Positions 33,017-42,575 of a stretch of 64,000 nt of DNA are shown here, piece by piece. A program made the translations under genes and the position numbers. The stretch lies in the NCBI RefSeq assembly GCF_963691685.1, contig NZ_OY829290.1, positions 1,612,001 through 1,676,000 on the forward strand, in the 5' to 3' direction. The stretch's first letter is position 1. The number at the start of each line of letters is the position of its first letter. Origin of the DNA: Thalassovita sp. GTDB taxonomy: Bacteria > Pseudomonadota > Alphaproteobacteria > Rhodobacterales > Rhodobacteraceae. Under the pieces are notes generated by a model. The model was not told where the DNA came from. It saw only the letters and a list, made by a program, of their open reading frames with translations, and made no database searches.

Positions 33017-34351
33017 TCATTTCCTTTTTTTCTTTTTGGCCTGAGCCTCAGATGCAGAGAGCACATCCTGAGCGCGAAGCCAAGGGGCAGAGCCGCGCGG
33101 CAAAAGACTGGCGGCGCGTTTGGAATGGATCAGGGCATTGTCAAATTGGCTGAGCAGGGCATAGCGTTCCGCCGTCAGGAGCGAGGCCATGCCCATCTGG
33201 CCCAGTTGGGCATAGGCGGTGGCCATATCGCGCAGAACGCCGCTGTTGCGGAAATCCTTCTGACGTGCCTTTTCCAGAACCCTAAGCGCGGTTTTCGGCT
33301 GTTTTGTCAGCAACAAGGCCCGGCCTTGGCCACCGAGGATCAGCGCGTTGTTCGGTGCCAGGCTGGCGGCCTTGCTATAGGCGTTTACGGCGGCGTTCAG
33401 TTGCAGGCTTTCCAGCAGGATCTGGCCGCGCAACTCCTGCAGATAGGGGTCTTTGGGGCGGGTCGCGACGGCCTTGTTGATATGGCTGATCGCCTTGTCG
33501 GTCTGTGAATTGCGGTGATAGGCCACCGCCTGTCGCATCAGTTTGATGTCCTGGCTCGCACTGTCTTTGGCGCGGCGGAGGGTCCAGCTGGGCGCCCGCA
33601 GAAAGGCCGAAAGCTTGCCCTGCGCGCGGGCGAACCAATAGTCCGCGGTTTTGCTGTCCGCGGGCTTCTTCGTGACTGCACTGCTGAGCGCGGTCACCGC
33701 GCGCACGCGGTCCCGGCTGAGCGGGTGGGTGCGGGCATAGGGATCCTGACGATGTTCGCTCAGCAACTCCTGACCGCGAAAGAGGTTCAGCACTTCAAGG
33801 AAGGCTTTGGGGTCAATGTTTGCTGCTGCCATATACCGAATGGCGGATGCATCCGCGGCGCTTTCCTCGGCCCGTGTATGGCCCTTAAAGACACGTTCCG
33901 CTGAACTGGCGGATCCCAGCGAAATCCCGGTGGCGGCACTTGGGTCAGCCCCTGCCGCCGCGGCCGCCACCGCCAATGCCAGGCCCAACGCCGCAGCTGA
34001 GCGGGCCGCGCGGGCGTTTTGCGGCCGACGCGACAGATGGCCATTGGCGATATGGGCGGCCTCATGGGCCACAACAGCCTGCAATTCGGCTGCGGATTTC
34101 ATTTTCAGGATCAGGCCGGAGTGGAGGAAAATATGGCGATTGTCGACGACAAAGGCGTTCAGCGCCGGATCCTTGATGACCAGTACCTTGATCGAACCGG
34201 CTGACAGGCCGGCCGCATCCAGCACCGGTTTGGCCAACCGCCCCAACGCATATTCAATATCGGGATCGCGTAACAGCGTTGCTGCCAGCGTTGCAATCGG
34301 CTGCAACACCAGCACAGCCGCCACCATAATAACTTTCACCAATCCGGTCAT
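33017..34351 (-). CDS. M48 family metalloprotease with TPR domain (BepA/YfgC-like)
   Basis: Periplasmic zinc protease-chaperone, 444 residues. ATG 34351 begins a Sec signal peptide (VIMVAAVLVLQPIATLAA); the longer frame to 34384 lacks a ribosome site. The M48 domain (about 30-270) has the zinc motif HEAAHIANGH, and the C-terminal region (about 290-430) is made of TPR-like helices (NAAVNAYSKAASLAPNNALI). E. coli BepA assembles or degrades outer-membrane beta-barrels; the same layout is seen here. It ends with KKKKRK and overlaps the dsbA-like gene. Divergent from the aminotransferase. Confidence 0.88.
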   Translation of the reverse strand: MTGLVKVIMVAAVLVLQPIATLAATLLRDPDIEYALGRLAKPVLDAAGLSAGSIKVLVIKDPALNAFVVDNRHIFLHSGLILKMKSAAELQAVVAHEAAHIANGHLSRRPQNARAARSAAALGLALAVAAAAAGADPSAATGISLGSASSAERVFKGHTRAEESAADASAIRYMAAANIDPKAFLEVLNLFRGQELLSEHRQDPYARTHPLSRDRVRAVTALSSAVTKKPADSKTADYWFARAQGKLSAFLRAPSWTLRRAKDSASQDIKLMRQAVAYHRNSQTDKAISHINKAVATRPKDPYLQELRGQILLESLQLNAAVNAYSKAASLAPNNALILGGQGRALLLTKQPKTALRVLEKARQKDFRNSGVLRDMATAYAQLGQMGMASLLTAERYALLSQFDNALIHSKRAASLLPRGSAPWLRAQDVLSASEAQAKKKKRK

Positions 34352-34411
34352 TGACGCTGCACCTGTTTCACAGTCAAAGGGCATAAAGTGACGGCAGCAT
34401 GGGAGATAGCG

Positions 34412-35560
34412 ATGCGGAACTCAAGGCGCTCTGAGGTGGATCCCTTTATTGTGATGGATGTGATGGAGGCCGCGCGCGCCGCTGAGGAGGCAGGCCGCGA
34501 CATCATCCATATGGAAGTTGGTCAACCGGGCACCGCAGCGCCCGCCGCGGCCCGCGCCGCCCTGGCACAAGCGATGGAGCAGGGCAGCCTGGGCTACACG
34601 GTTGCTTTGGGTCTGCCGGAACTGCGCAAACGCATCGCGCGGATGTATGGCGAATGGTACAATGTGGATCTGGATTGGAACCGTGTGGTGATCACTCCGG
34701 GCTCCTCCGGCGCGTTTTTGCTGACCTTCACCTCACTTTTTGACACCGGCGATCGCGTCGGCATCGGCGCCCCGGGCTACCCGTCTTATCGCCAGATCCT
34801 GTCCGCCCTCGATCTGACACCGGTGGATCTGCAAAGCTCTCCTGCGAACCGGTTGCAGCCGGTGCCGGCGGATTTTGCCGATCAGAACCTCAACGGTCTG
34901 ATGGTGGCCTCCCCCGCGAACCCTTCGGGCACCATGCTGGATCGCGGTGCCATGCAGGGGCTGATTGACGCCTGTCAGGCGGGTGGGGTCAGATTCATCT
35001 CGGATGAGATCTACCATGGCATTGAATATGAAGCGAAAGCGGTCACCGCACTGGAATTGACCGATGACTGCTATGTAATCAATTCCTTCTCCAAATATTT
35101 CTCGATGACCGGCTGGCGCTGCGGCTGGATGGTGGTGCCCGAAGACCATGTGCGCGTCATCGAACGTCTGGCACAGAACATGTTTATCTGTTCGCCCCAT
35201 GCCAGTCAGATCGTCGCCCTGCACGCGATGGACTGCGAGGAGGAGCTGGAAGCCAACATGCAGGTCTATCGCCAGAACCGGCAATTGATGTTGGAGGGGC
35301 TGCCAAAGGCAGGCTTCACCAAAATCGCCCCGCCGGATGGCGCCTTCTTTGTTTATGCGGATGTCAGTGACCTGACCGAAGACAGCCGCGCCTTTGCCGC
35401 TGAGATCCTGGAACAGGCAGGTGTTGCCGTCACACCGGGCCTTGATTTCGATCCGGTGCGTGGGGCTGGTACGCTGCGGTTTTCCTACGCGCGTGAAACC
35501 GCGCAGATCGAGGAAGGCCTGTTGCGGCTGCAGCGTTTCATGGCGGGACGCAGCGCCTGA
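34412..35560 (+). CDS. PLP-dependent class I aminotransferase
   Basis: A 382-residue fold-type I aminotransferase. ATG 34412 follows GGGAGA; the GTG at 34388 lacks a site. Motifs: MEVGQPGTAAP at the substrate entrance, ITPGSSGAFLLTF, SPANPSGTML, SDEIYHGIEY (Asp binding the PLP nitrogen) and the PLP Lys in NSFSKYFSMTGWRCGW (about 225). Probably transaminates an amino acid of the aspartate/aromatic/branched kind; exact substrate not predictable. Divergent from the M48 gene with a 60 bp spacer. A dispersed repeat follows the stop. Confidence 0.9.
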   Translation: MRNSRRSEVDPFIVMDVMEAARAAEEAGRDIIHMEVGQPGTAAPAAARAALAQAMEQGSLGYTVALGLPELRKRIARMYGEWYNVDLDWNRVVITPGSSGAFLLTFTSLFDTGDRVGIGAPGYPSYRQILSALDLTPVDLQSSPANRLQPVPADFADQNLNGLMVASPANPSGTMLDRGAMQGLIDACQAGGVRFISDEIYHGIEYEAKAVTALELTDDCYVINSFSKYFSMTGWRCGWMVVPEDHVRVIERLAQNMFICSPHASQIVALHAMDCEEELEANMQVYRQNRQLMLEGLPKAGFTKIAPPDGAFFVYADVSDLTEDSRAFAAEILEQAGVAVTPGLDFDPVRGAGTLRFSYARETAQIEEGLLRLQRFMAGRSA

Positions 35561-35572
35561 GGCAGCTGTTGT

Positions 35573-35602
35573 ATTTTGAGTATTTAAGAAACAGTGAAGA
35601 GG
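35573..35602 (+). repeat. Dispersed GAGTATTT repeat, copy 4
   Basis: TTTTGAGTATTT, AAGA, AACAGTGAAGAGG, 13 bp after the aminotransferase stop and in the same orientation as the gene. Confidence 0.65.
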
Positions 35603-35684
35603 GCTGTCAGCGGTTTGCGGCAGCCCTTCGCTTTTCTGGCTGGTTTGGCTAGGCTGGGCGGCAACAAGAACGGGGGCGAATCCG

Positions 35685-36911
35685 GTGAGCAGGCTGATCA
35701 AGATTTGGATGGTGGCCCTGTGGTCGATGCTGGCAGGCATGGCGCAGGCACAGGAGTTGAGCGGTCTCGCCCGGGTTGAGGTGGGGCGCTCGCAGATCAC
35801 CGACACCCGTGGTGGCGGGATTGAGCTGCGGCTTGGTCTGACCCAGGGTGTGCCTTACCGGGTTTACACGCTGGAAGCGCCGGAGCGGCTGGTGCTGGAC
35901 TTTCGTGAGGTCGACTGGCGTGGCGTGACGCAGGAGGCGCTGTTGAACGCCGATGCGGTTGAAGGCTTGCGCTTTGGGGGCGTGCGCCCCGGATGGTCGC
36001 GGATGGTGGTGGATCTGGCGGGACCGCTGGCCATTGAGACGGTGGAGATGGTGCTAGAGGACAGCACGGGCGCGGCAGATCTGACCGTGGCGCTGAGCGC
36101 GGTGAGCGCAGAGCGTTTTGCTGAAGTATCGGGCGCGCCCTATGATCCGCGCTGGGATCTGCCGCCTGTCAGTGGCATGGCCAAGGTGACCGCGCTGCCC
36201 GGCGAGGGCCCGTTGCGGGTGATGTTGGACCCCGGTCACGGTGGCATTGATCCAGGCGCCGAGCGGGATGGCTATAATGAGAAAGAGCTGATGCTGTCCT
36301 TTGCGCTGGAGCTTAAAGAAACGCTTTTGAGATCAGGTGGTTTTGAGGTGATGCTGACGCGGGACGAAGATCGCTTTGTCTCACTGGAACGCCGTGTTGC
36401 GCTGGCACATGAGCAGGGCGCCCATGTCTTTATCTCACTGCACGCCGATGCCTTGGCCGCCGGTCAGGCGCATGGTGCAACGGTGCATCTGCTGTCTGAC
36501 AGTGCCTCGGATGCGGCTTCGGCCAAATTGGCGGAGCGCCATGACCGCGATGATATCCTGTCGGGCGTGGATCTGACCGGCCAGGACGATGTGGTGGCGG
36601 ATGTTCTGCTGGATCTGGCGCGCCAGGAAACCAAGCCGCGCGCCAAACGGCTGGCTGAGGCCATGGTGGAGGGTATCCGCGCCACTGGTGCACCGATGAA
36701 CAAACGACCGCTGCGCCATGCAGGGTTTTCGGTGCTGAAGGCGGCTGATATCCCTTCGGTCCTCTTGGAGGTTGGCTTTATGTCCAGCCCCCGGGATCTG
36801 GAAAACCTGACCAACCGGCAATGGCGGATTTCTGTTGCTGCGGGCATTCGCGATGCGCTGCGGACCTGGGCACGGGAGGATGCGGCGCTGTCTCAATTGG
36901 TGCGGCAGTAG
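35685..36911 (+). CDS. N-acetylmuramoyl-L-alanine amidase (AmiC-like)
   Basis: Periplasmic zinc amidase that cleaves septal peptidoglycan during cell separation, 408 residues. GTG start at 35685 leads into a Sec signal peptide ending at AQAQ (about 22). An AMIN domain (about 28-130) precedes the Amidase_3 domain (about 175-395) with LDPGHGGIDPGA (zinc His), NEKELML (zinc Glu), FISLHADA (zinc His) and the catalytic Glu in LLEVGFMS. Followed 123 bp later by the PBP1A gene, a common cell-wall pair. Confidence 0.93.
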   Translation: MSRLIKIWMVALWSMLAGMAQAQELSGLARVEVGRSQITDTRGGGIELRLGLTQGVPYRVYTLEAPERLVLDFREVDWRGVTQEALLNADAVEGLRFGGVRPGWSRMVVDLAGPLAIETVEMVLEDSTGAADLTVALSAVSAERFAEVSGAPYDPRWDLPPVSGMAKVTALPGEGPLRVMLDPGHGGIDPGAERDGYNEKELMLSFALELKETLLRSGGFEVMLTRDEDRFVSLERRVALAHEQGAHVFISLHADALAAGQAHGATVHLLSDSASDAASAKLAERHDRDDILSGVDLTGQDDVVADVLLDLARQETKPRAKRLAEAMVEGIRATGAPMNKRPLRHAGFSVLKAADIPSVLLEVGFMSSPRDLENLTNRQWRISVAAGIRDALRTWAREDAALSQLVRQ

Positions 36912-36976
36912 CCCCTGACAAGCCCTCGAGCAGCGGCAAAACATAGCCCAAGCGCTGCGTTTCACCCCAACTTGTT

Positions 36977-37005
36977 TTGACGCTCAAGGTGGGGGTGACT
37001 ATAGA
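36977..37005 (+). promoter_or_regulatory. Sigma-70-like promoter of the PBP1A gene
   Basis: TTGACG, exactly 17 bp, TATAGA; start of transcription expected near 37012, about 23 bp before the GTG start. Confidence 0.7.
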
Positions 37006-37034
37006 GTGGGCAGAACAAGACAAGGACGGCATTT

Positions 37035-39584
37035 GTGCTGAGGTTCATTCTATCGTTTTTCGGGGGCATCTTTACCCTGATCACCCTGGGAATTGCGGTC
37101 GCTGCGCTGAGCATCGGCTCGATTTTCTACATCTATGGCCGTGATCTGCCGAGCCATGAGGCGCTGGCCCAATACACGCCCCCGACCATCAGCCGGATCT
37201 ATTCCGGTGAAGGGCGGATGATCGATGAATTTGCCAAAGAACGCCGTCTGTTCACCCCCGCCGAAGAAATCCCGGATCTGGTGAAATACGCCTTCATTTC
37301 GGCGGAAGATAAGAACTTCTACACCCACAAGGGCTATGATGCCCGCGGCATTGCCGCTGCAGCGGTGGAGGCGGTGCGTTCACGTGGTCAATCGGTGCGC
37401 GGTGCCTCGACCATCACCCAGCAGGTGATGAAGAACTTCCTCCTGGGGGGCGAACGCCGCATTGAGCGGAAGATCAAAGAGATCATCCTTGCGACCCGTG
37501 TGGAACAGACACTGAGCAAAGAGCAGATCCTTGAGCTCTACATGAATGAGATTTTCCTCGGCCAGAACTCCTACGGGGTGACGGCTGCGGCGCAGACCTA
37601 TTTCAACAAGACGCTTGGCGAACTCAGCCCGCATGAGGCTGCGACACTGGCGTCGATGCCGAAAGCACCGGGCAAATTCCACCCCGTGCGCAACAAAGAG
37701 CGTGTGCTTGCGCGGCGGAACTTCGTGCTGAAAGAAATGTCGGAAAACGGCTACATCACCGAAGCGGCCTATCTGGCCCAGAAAGAGCTGCCGCTGCGTT
37801 CGGTTCAGAACGGCGATTTTGAAAGCTTCAAATCCGCCCTGCCGCCGCGGGATTACTTCACCGATGAGATCCGCCGCCAGCTGAGCCGTGATTTCGGGGA
37901 AGAACAGTTCTTTTCCGGCGGGATGACGGTGCGGGCCACTGTTGAGCCCGAGATGCAGATCAAAGCCGCCGAAGCGCTGCGCCGCGGGCTGGAGGATTAT
38001 GACCGCAAACAAGGCGTCTGGCGTGGCACTGGTGTGACCATCCCCGCCGATCAGCTGGGCAGCGAAGCGGCCTGGCGCGCTGCGTTGGCTGATGCCGAGG
38101 TGCCGCGCGACATCACCCTGAACGGCAAATGGCATCCGGCCGTTGTGCTGCGTCAGGGCAACAATGATGTGCGCATTGGTATCGAAGGCGTGGATGAGGA
38201 CGAGGACGGCCATTGGATCATCGGCAAAGATGTGACCTGGGCTGCCCCTCAGCTGGAGGATGGCAAGGTTGGCCGCAAGGCAAAAAACGCCCCTGATCTG
38301 CTGAACGTTGGCGATGTGGTTCTGGTCCGTGCCCTGACCAAGGATGATGACGGCAGCTTCGTGCGCTGGACCCTGCGCCAGGTGCCTGAAATCCAGGGTG
38401 GTTTCATGGCGATGGACGTCAACACCGGCCGTGTGATCGCGATGCAGGGCGGCTTCAGCTACCAGCATTCGGTGTTTAACCGCACCACCCAGGCGCAGCG
38501 TCAGCCAGGCTCGTCCTTCAAACCCTTCGTTTATGCGGCTGCGCTGGACAGTGGTTATTCACCGGCAACCATCGTGATCGACGCCCCGATTGAGGTGAAC
38601 ACCCCGCAGGGGCTGTGGCGCCCCAAGAACTCGTCCAACAAATTCTACGGCCCCACACCGCTGCGCACCGGCATTGAGCAATCGCGAAACCTGATGACCA
38701 TCCGTCTGGCGCAAGAGGTCGGCATGGACGTGATCGCCAACTATGCCGAACGTTTTGGCGTTTATGACGATATGGGGCAGTTCCTGGCGAACTCACTGGG
38801 GGCGGATGAAACCACGCTTTACAAAATGGTGGCGGCCTATGCGATGTTTGCCAATGGCGGGGAGCGGGTTGAGCCGACGCTGGTGGACCGTATTCAGGAC
38901 CGCTATGGCCAGACCATCTACCGTCACGATCAGCGTGATTGTGTGGAATGTGAACTGGCTGAACTGCCTGCAGATCAAAGCCCGCGCATCGTCAGCAACC
39001 GGGCCCGCGTGATGGATGAAACCACCGCGTATCAGCTGACCTCGATGATGAAAGGTGTGGTTGACCGCGGCACCGCGACCAACATTCGTGTTGGGGTGCC
39101 GATTGCGGGCAAAACCGGCACCACCAATGACTCACGCGATGTCTGGTTTGTCGGCTTTTCCTCCAACATCGTGGCCGGCTGCTACATGGGCCATGACAAC
39201 CCGCGCCCGCTGGGCCGCGGCGCTTATGGCGGCACCATGTGTGGCCCGGTCTTTGCCGAGTTCATGAAAGAAGCGGTGCAGCGGTATGGCGGCGGCGCCT
39301 TTGAGGTGCCTGAGGGCGGCCGTTTCATCAAGATCGACCGCTATACTGGTGAGCGCCTGCCTGATGAAGCCAGCGGTGAGGCCGTTGTGGCCGAATACTT
39401 TCGCGATGGGGAGGAGCCGCTCTTTGGGATCACCTTTGACGGTGGTTTTGCCATGGGCGCAAACCTGCCCCTGTTCGAAGAGGTGCAGGAGGTCGGCCAG
39501 GAGGTCACCACCTCAACCGGGCGGACAACGGTGGTTGGGCCCAAGGCCAGCTTCGGTTCGGTCTCCTCAGGTGGCCTGTACTAG
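37035..39584 (+). CDS. mrcA: Penicillin-binding protein 1A
   Basis: Bifunctional peptidoglycan synthase, 849 residues, GTG start. N-terminal membrane anchor (about 2-27), glycosyltransferase GT51 domain (about 55-230) with the catalytic Glu in ISAEDKNFYTHKGYD and RGASTITQQVMKNFLL, an OB-like linker (about 310-450) and the transpeptidase domain with SXXK Ser in GSSFKPFVY (about 493), SRN-type QSRNLMT and KTGTTND (about 694). Ends with a short Gly/Ser tail. Follows the amidase gene; a clear promoter and a terminator make it an independent unit. Confidence 0.96.
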   Translation: MLRFILSFFGGIFTLITLGIAVAALSIGSIFYIYGRDLPSHEALAQYTPPTISRIYSGEGRMIDEFAKERRLFTPAEEIPDLVKYAFISAEDKNFYTHKGYDARGIAAAAVEAVRSRGQSVRGASTITQQVMKNFLLGGERRIERKIKEIILATRVEQTLSKEQILELYMNEIFLGQNSYGVTAAAQTYFNKTLGELSPHEAATLASMPKAPGKFHPVRNKERVLARRNFVLKEMSENGYITEAAYLAQKELPLRSVQNGDFESFKSALPPRDYFTDEIRRQLSRDFGEEQFFSGGMTVRATVEPEMQIKAAEALRRGLEDYDRKQGVWRGTGVTIPADQLGSEAAWRAALADAEVPRDITLNGKWHPAVVLRQGNNDVRIGIEGVDEDEDGHWIIGKDVTWAAPQLEDGKVGRKAKNAPDLLNVGDVVLVRALTKDDDGSFVRWTLRQVPEIQGGFMAMDVNTGRVIAMQGGFSYQHSVFNRTTQAQRQPGSSFKPFVYAAALDSGYSPATIVIDAPIEVNTPQGLWRPKNSSNKFYGPTPLRTGIEQSRNLMTIRLAQEVGMDVIANYAERFGVYDDMGQFLANSLGADETTLYKMVAAYAMFANGGERVEPTLVDRIQDRYGQTIYRHDQRDCVECELAELPADQSPRIVSNRARVMDETTAYQLTSMMKGVVDRGTATNIRVGVPIAGKTGTTNDSRDVWFVGFSSNIVAGCYMGHDNPRPLGRGAYGGTMCGPVFAEFMKEAVQRYGGGAFEVPEGGRFIKIDRYTGERLPDEASGEAVVAEYFRDGEEPLFGITFDGGFAMGANLPLFEEVQEVGQEVTTSTGRTTVVGPKASFGSVSSGGLY

Positions 39585-39607
39585 CGCACATGTGTGTCTG
39601 AAAATTC

Positions 39608-39642
39608 GAAGCACCCTGCGTCAGCGCGCAGGGTGTTTTTGT
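39608..39642 (+). terminator. Terminator of the PBP1A gene
   Basis: Stem CACCCTGCG / CGCAGGGTG with loop TCAGCG, followed by T5G T3. Confidence 0.8.
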
Positions 39643-39723
39643 TTGCGCAGATCACACCCTCTAGGCGGGCAGACATAAATCGGCGATGCTGCGGGGGCGT
39701 TTGAACAGGATGGACCAACCCCC

Positions 39724-41625
39724 ATGACCGATTTCCTTTTGCTTGCATTTACCTTTCTTGTGGCCGGGGTGGCCGCGGTGCCGATCGCCTCAAAACTGGG
39801 GTTAGGATCGGTGCTGGGCTATCTGATCGCGGGGATTGCGATCAGCCCGGTTCTGGCGATCCTTGGGGTTGATGTGATTGCCATCCAGCACTTCGCCGAA
39901 TTTGGCGTGGTCATGATGCTGTTCCTCGTCGGGCTGGAGTTGGAGCCCAAGGTTCTGTGGCAGATGCGGGCCCGTCTGTTGGGCCTTGGCGGCGGGCAGG
40001 TGGGGCTGACCACGGTTGCGGTTGCGGCTGTCGCCTACCTTATGGGGCAGCCGTTTAACGTGGCTTTGGCCATCGGTCTGGTGCTGGCGCTTTCCTCCAC
40101 CGCGATTGTCCTGCAGACGCTGAATGAAAAGGGGCTGATGAAATCCGACGGCGGGCAATCCAGTTTCTCCGTTCTGCTGACCCAGGACATCGCCGTGATC
40201 CCGATGTTGGCCTTCATCCCGCTGCTGGCGATGCCGGATCTGGTGAATATGGCGCCGGGTCTGGAAGGTGCGGGCAGTTCGGGCCATGCCGGTGGTGACA
40301 GCGGCGGCTTTAGCCTAGTGGCTGGCCTGCCGGGTTGGCAGGTCACGTTGATCACACTTGGCGCCATTGCCTTTGTTGTGGTCGGGGGCATTTCGCTCAC
40401 CTCACCGATTTTCCGCTTCATCTCAGCCGCGAACCTGCGCGAGTTGTTCACCGCTGCGGCGCTGATGATGGTGGTGGGCATTGCCCTATTGATGACCCTT
40501 GTTGGTCTGTCGCCGGCGCTTGGCACCTTCCTGGCCGGTGTTGTTTTGGCGAACTCAGAATATCGCCATGAGTTGGAAAGTGACATTGACCCCTTCAAGG
40601 GCCTGCTGCTGGGGCTGTTTTTCATGACGGTGGGGGCGGGGATCAACTTTGGCCTGCTGTTTGACAACATCCTGACCATTCTGGCGCTGACTCTTGGCCT
40701 GATTGCGTTGAAGGCCGCAATCCTGCTGCTGCTGGCCCGTCTGTTCAAGCTGGAAGGCAGCGATAAATGGCTGTTTGCGCTTGGCCTTGCGCAGGCGGGT
40801 GAATTTGGCTTCGTGCTGCTGTCCTTCACCGTGGCCAATGCGGTGATCCCGGCGGCGATTGCGGATCAGCTGCTGCTGGTAGTGGCGCTGTCGATGCTGC
40901 TGACGCCGGCGCTGTTTATCCTCTATGATCGTGTCTTTGCCGCGATCGGGGTTGAGGATCAGGAACGTGAAGCGGATGAGATGCCCGATGGCGCCAAGAT
41001 CATCATCGCAGGCGCCGGCCGCATCGGTGGGCTGGTCAACCGGATCGCCGAGGCCGCGGGCTATCAGCCCACGGTGATTGACTACAGCTCCAAACGGTTG
41101 GAGATCCTGAAAAAATTCGGCGTGAAACACTACTACGGCGATGCCACCCGGCCGGATCTGTTGCACGCCGCAGGCATCCAAGAGGCCAAGGTGCTGGTCA
41201 TCGCCATTGATGACCGCGAAAAGATCAGCGAGCTGACCCATTACGTCAGCAAAAACTACCCGCATGTGCATATCGTGACCCGTGCAGTGGACCGGGATCA
41301 TGTCTATGACCTCTGGGCGCATGGCAGCCGCGACATCATCCGCGAAACCTACGACAGTTCCCTGCGCATGGGGCGCAGCCTGTTCGAGGCCTTGGGCATT
41401 GACCGCCCTATCGCGGAAGAAATGCTTGAGGTCTTCAATGAAACGGACCGCCGGGCGATGCTGGCTGTTGCGGATGCCCATAAGGTTGGTGTGGCGAGCC
41501 ATGAAAACGATGAATACGTCGAAAGGGTGCGCTCCATGCTGGATGAATGGCAGACCCAGCTGCAGGCCGATATTGAGGTGGTGCGCCAAGGCGGGCCGCG
41601 CCCTGACCGGTCGGCTGACGGCTAG
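39724..41625 (+). CDS. CPA2 family cation:proton antiporter (KefB/KefC-like)
   Basis: Inner-membrane K+/H+ antiporter-type protein, 633 residues. It has 12 or so hydrophobic segments (about 1-410), including LVGLELEPKVLW, LSSTAIVLQTLNEKG and QAGEFGFVLLS. A C-terminal RCK/TrkA-N domain follows (about 420-550, Rossmann motif IIAGAGRIGG, then DYSSKRLEILKKFG and YGDATRPDLLHAAG). Residue details around the Kef glutathione site are not conclusive, so the electrophile gating of E. coli KefB/C cannot be asserted. Transcribed alone. Confidence 0.9.
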   Translation: MTDFLLLAFTFLVAGVAAVPIASKLGLGSVLGYLIAGIAISPVLAILGVDVIAIQHFAEFGVVMMLFLVGLELEPKVLWQMRARLLGLGGGQVGLTTVAVAAVAYLMGQPFNVALAIGLVLALSSTAIVLQTLNEKGLMKSDGGQSSFSVLLTQDIAVIPMLAFIPLLAMPDLVNMAPGLEGAGSSGHAGGDSGGFSLVAGLPGWQVTLITLGAIAFVVVGGISLTSPIFRFISAANLRELFTAAALMMVVGIALLMTLVGLSPALGTFLAGVVLANSEYRHELESDIDPFKGLLLGLFFMTVGAGINFGLLFDNILTILALTLGLIALKAAILLLLARLFKLEGSDKWLFALGLAQAGEFGFVLLSFTVANAVIPAAIADQLLLVVALSMLLTPALFILYDRVFAAIGVEDQEREADEMPDGAKIIIAGAGRIGGLVNRIAEAAGYQPTVIDYSSKRLEILKKFGVKHYYGDATRPDLLHAAGIQEAKVLVIAIDDREKISELTHYVSKNYPHVHIVTRAVDRDHVYDLWAHGSRDIIRETYDSSLRMGRSLFEALGIDRPIAEEMLEVFNETDRRAMLAVADAHKVGVASHENDEYVERVRSMLDEWQTQLQADIEVVRQGGPRPDRSADG

Positions 41626-41650
41626 GGCTGAAGGGCAGACTTTTCCCAAA

Positions 41651-41680
41651 GGGCGGCGGCATGATGCGGCCGCCCTTGAA
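41651..41680 (+). terminator. Possible terminator after the antiporter gene
   Basis: Stem GGGCGGC / GCCGCCC with an 11-nt loop, 25 bp past the stop; only two T follow, so it is weak. Confidence 0.35.
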
Positions 41681-41737
41681 CCATGGGGCCTGCGGTTTAC
41701 CATTCCCAGCACTCACCAGCGAAGGACTGAGACCGTT

Positions 41738-42568
41738 TTGAAAACACCCCTGCGTTCCGCCCTGACCCTTTCATTGGCTGCGTTGATCACTGCGGCGTTT
41801 GTCCCCCACGGCAGGGCCGAGATGCGGCCGATCTTTGATGCCCATATCCACTACAGTCATGATGCGGTGGAGCGTGTGCCGCCAGAACAGATCGCCAAGA
41901 TCCTGCGTGAGGCCGGCGTGAAAAAGGCGCTGGTTTCCAGCTCTGATGACAACGGCACGCAACTGCTGCTGGCCGCCGCGCCTGATATCGTTGTGCCTGC
42001 TCTACGGCCTTATAGCCGGCGGGGGGCGATTGGCACCTGGATGCATGATGCCTCGGTCATCGACTATCTGCAGCGCAACCTGGCCCAGAATGACTATGCC
42101 GCGATTGGGGAGTTTCATGCCTATGGCGACGATATCAAGACCGAGGTGATCCAGGCGCTGATCGCCATGGCCAAGGAACGGAACCTGCTGCTGCATCATC
42201 ACGGTGACCGCGCCGCGCTGGATCTGATTTTTGCCACATGGCCTGAGGCGCGGGTGCTTTGGGCGCATTCGGGGTTTGATGATCCGGCAGATGTTGTTGA
42301 AGCACTGGACACCTATCCGCGGCTTTGGGCGGATCTGGCCTATCGCTCTGACATGGCCGTCGGCGGGCAGGTCACAGCAGACTGGCGTGCCGCCTTTGAG
42401 GCGCATCCGGATCGGTTCATGGTGGGCACGGACACCTTCGCGCCTGAACGCTGGTACTACGTGGGGCCGCATGCTGACTTTACCCGCGGCTGGCTGGCCG
42501 ATCTGCCGGACGGCATTGCGGACCAGATCGCCTATGACAATGCGGCGCGGATGTTGGCGGCTAAATGA
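41738..42568 (+). CDS. Exported amidohydrolase-like protein
   Basis: A 276-residue secreted metal-dependent hydrolase. The start is a TTG at 41738 after AAGGA; it gives a clean Sec signal peptide (KTPLRSALTLSLAALITAAF, cleavage near GRA). The remaining frame upstream lies in the antiporter gene. The amidohydrolase-2 fold is suggested by DAHIHYSHDA (two metal His), LLHHHGDRAAL, WAHSGFDD and VGTDTFAPERWYY (final Asp). Substrate unknown. It starts a three-gene run with the YtkA/FixH-like protein (7 bp gap) and di-heme peroxidase (4 bp overlap). Confidence 0.78.
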   Translation: MKTPLRSALTLSLAALITAAFVPHGRAEMRPIFDAHIHYSHDAVERVPPEQIAKILREAGVKKALVSSSDDNGTQLLLAAAPDIVVPALRPYSRRGAIGTWMHDASVIDYLQRNLAQNDYAAIGEFHAYGDDIKTEVIQALIAMAKERNLLLHHHGDRAALDLIFATWPEARVLWAHSGFDDPADVVEALDTYPRLWADLAYRSDMAVGGQVTADWRAAFEAHPDRFMVGTDTFAPERWYYVGPHADFTRGWLADLPDGIADQIAYDNAARMLAAK

Positions 42569-42575
42569 GGGCCAA

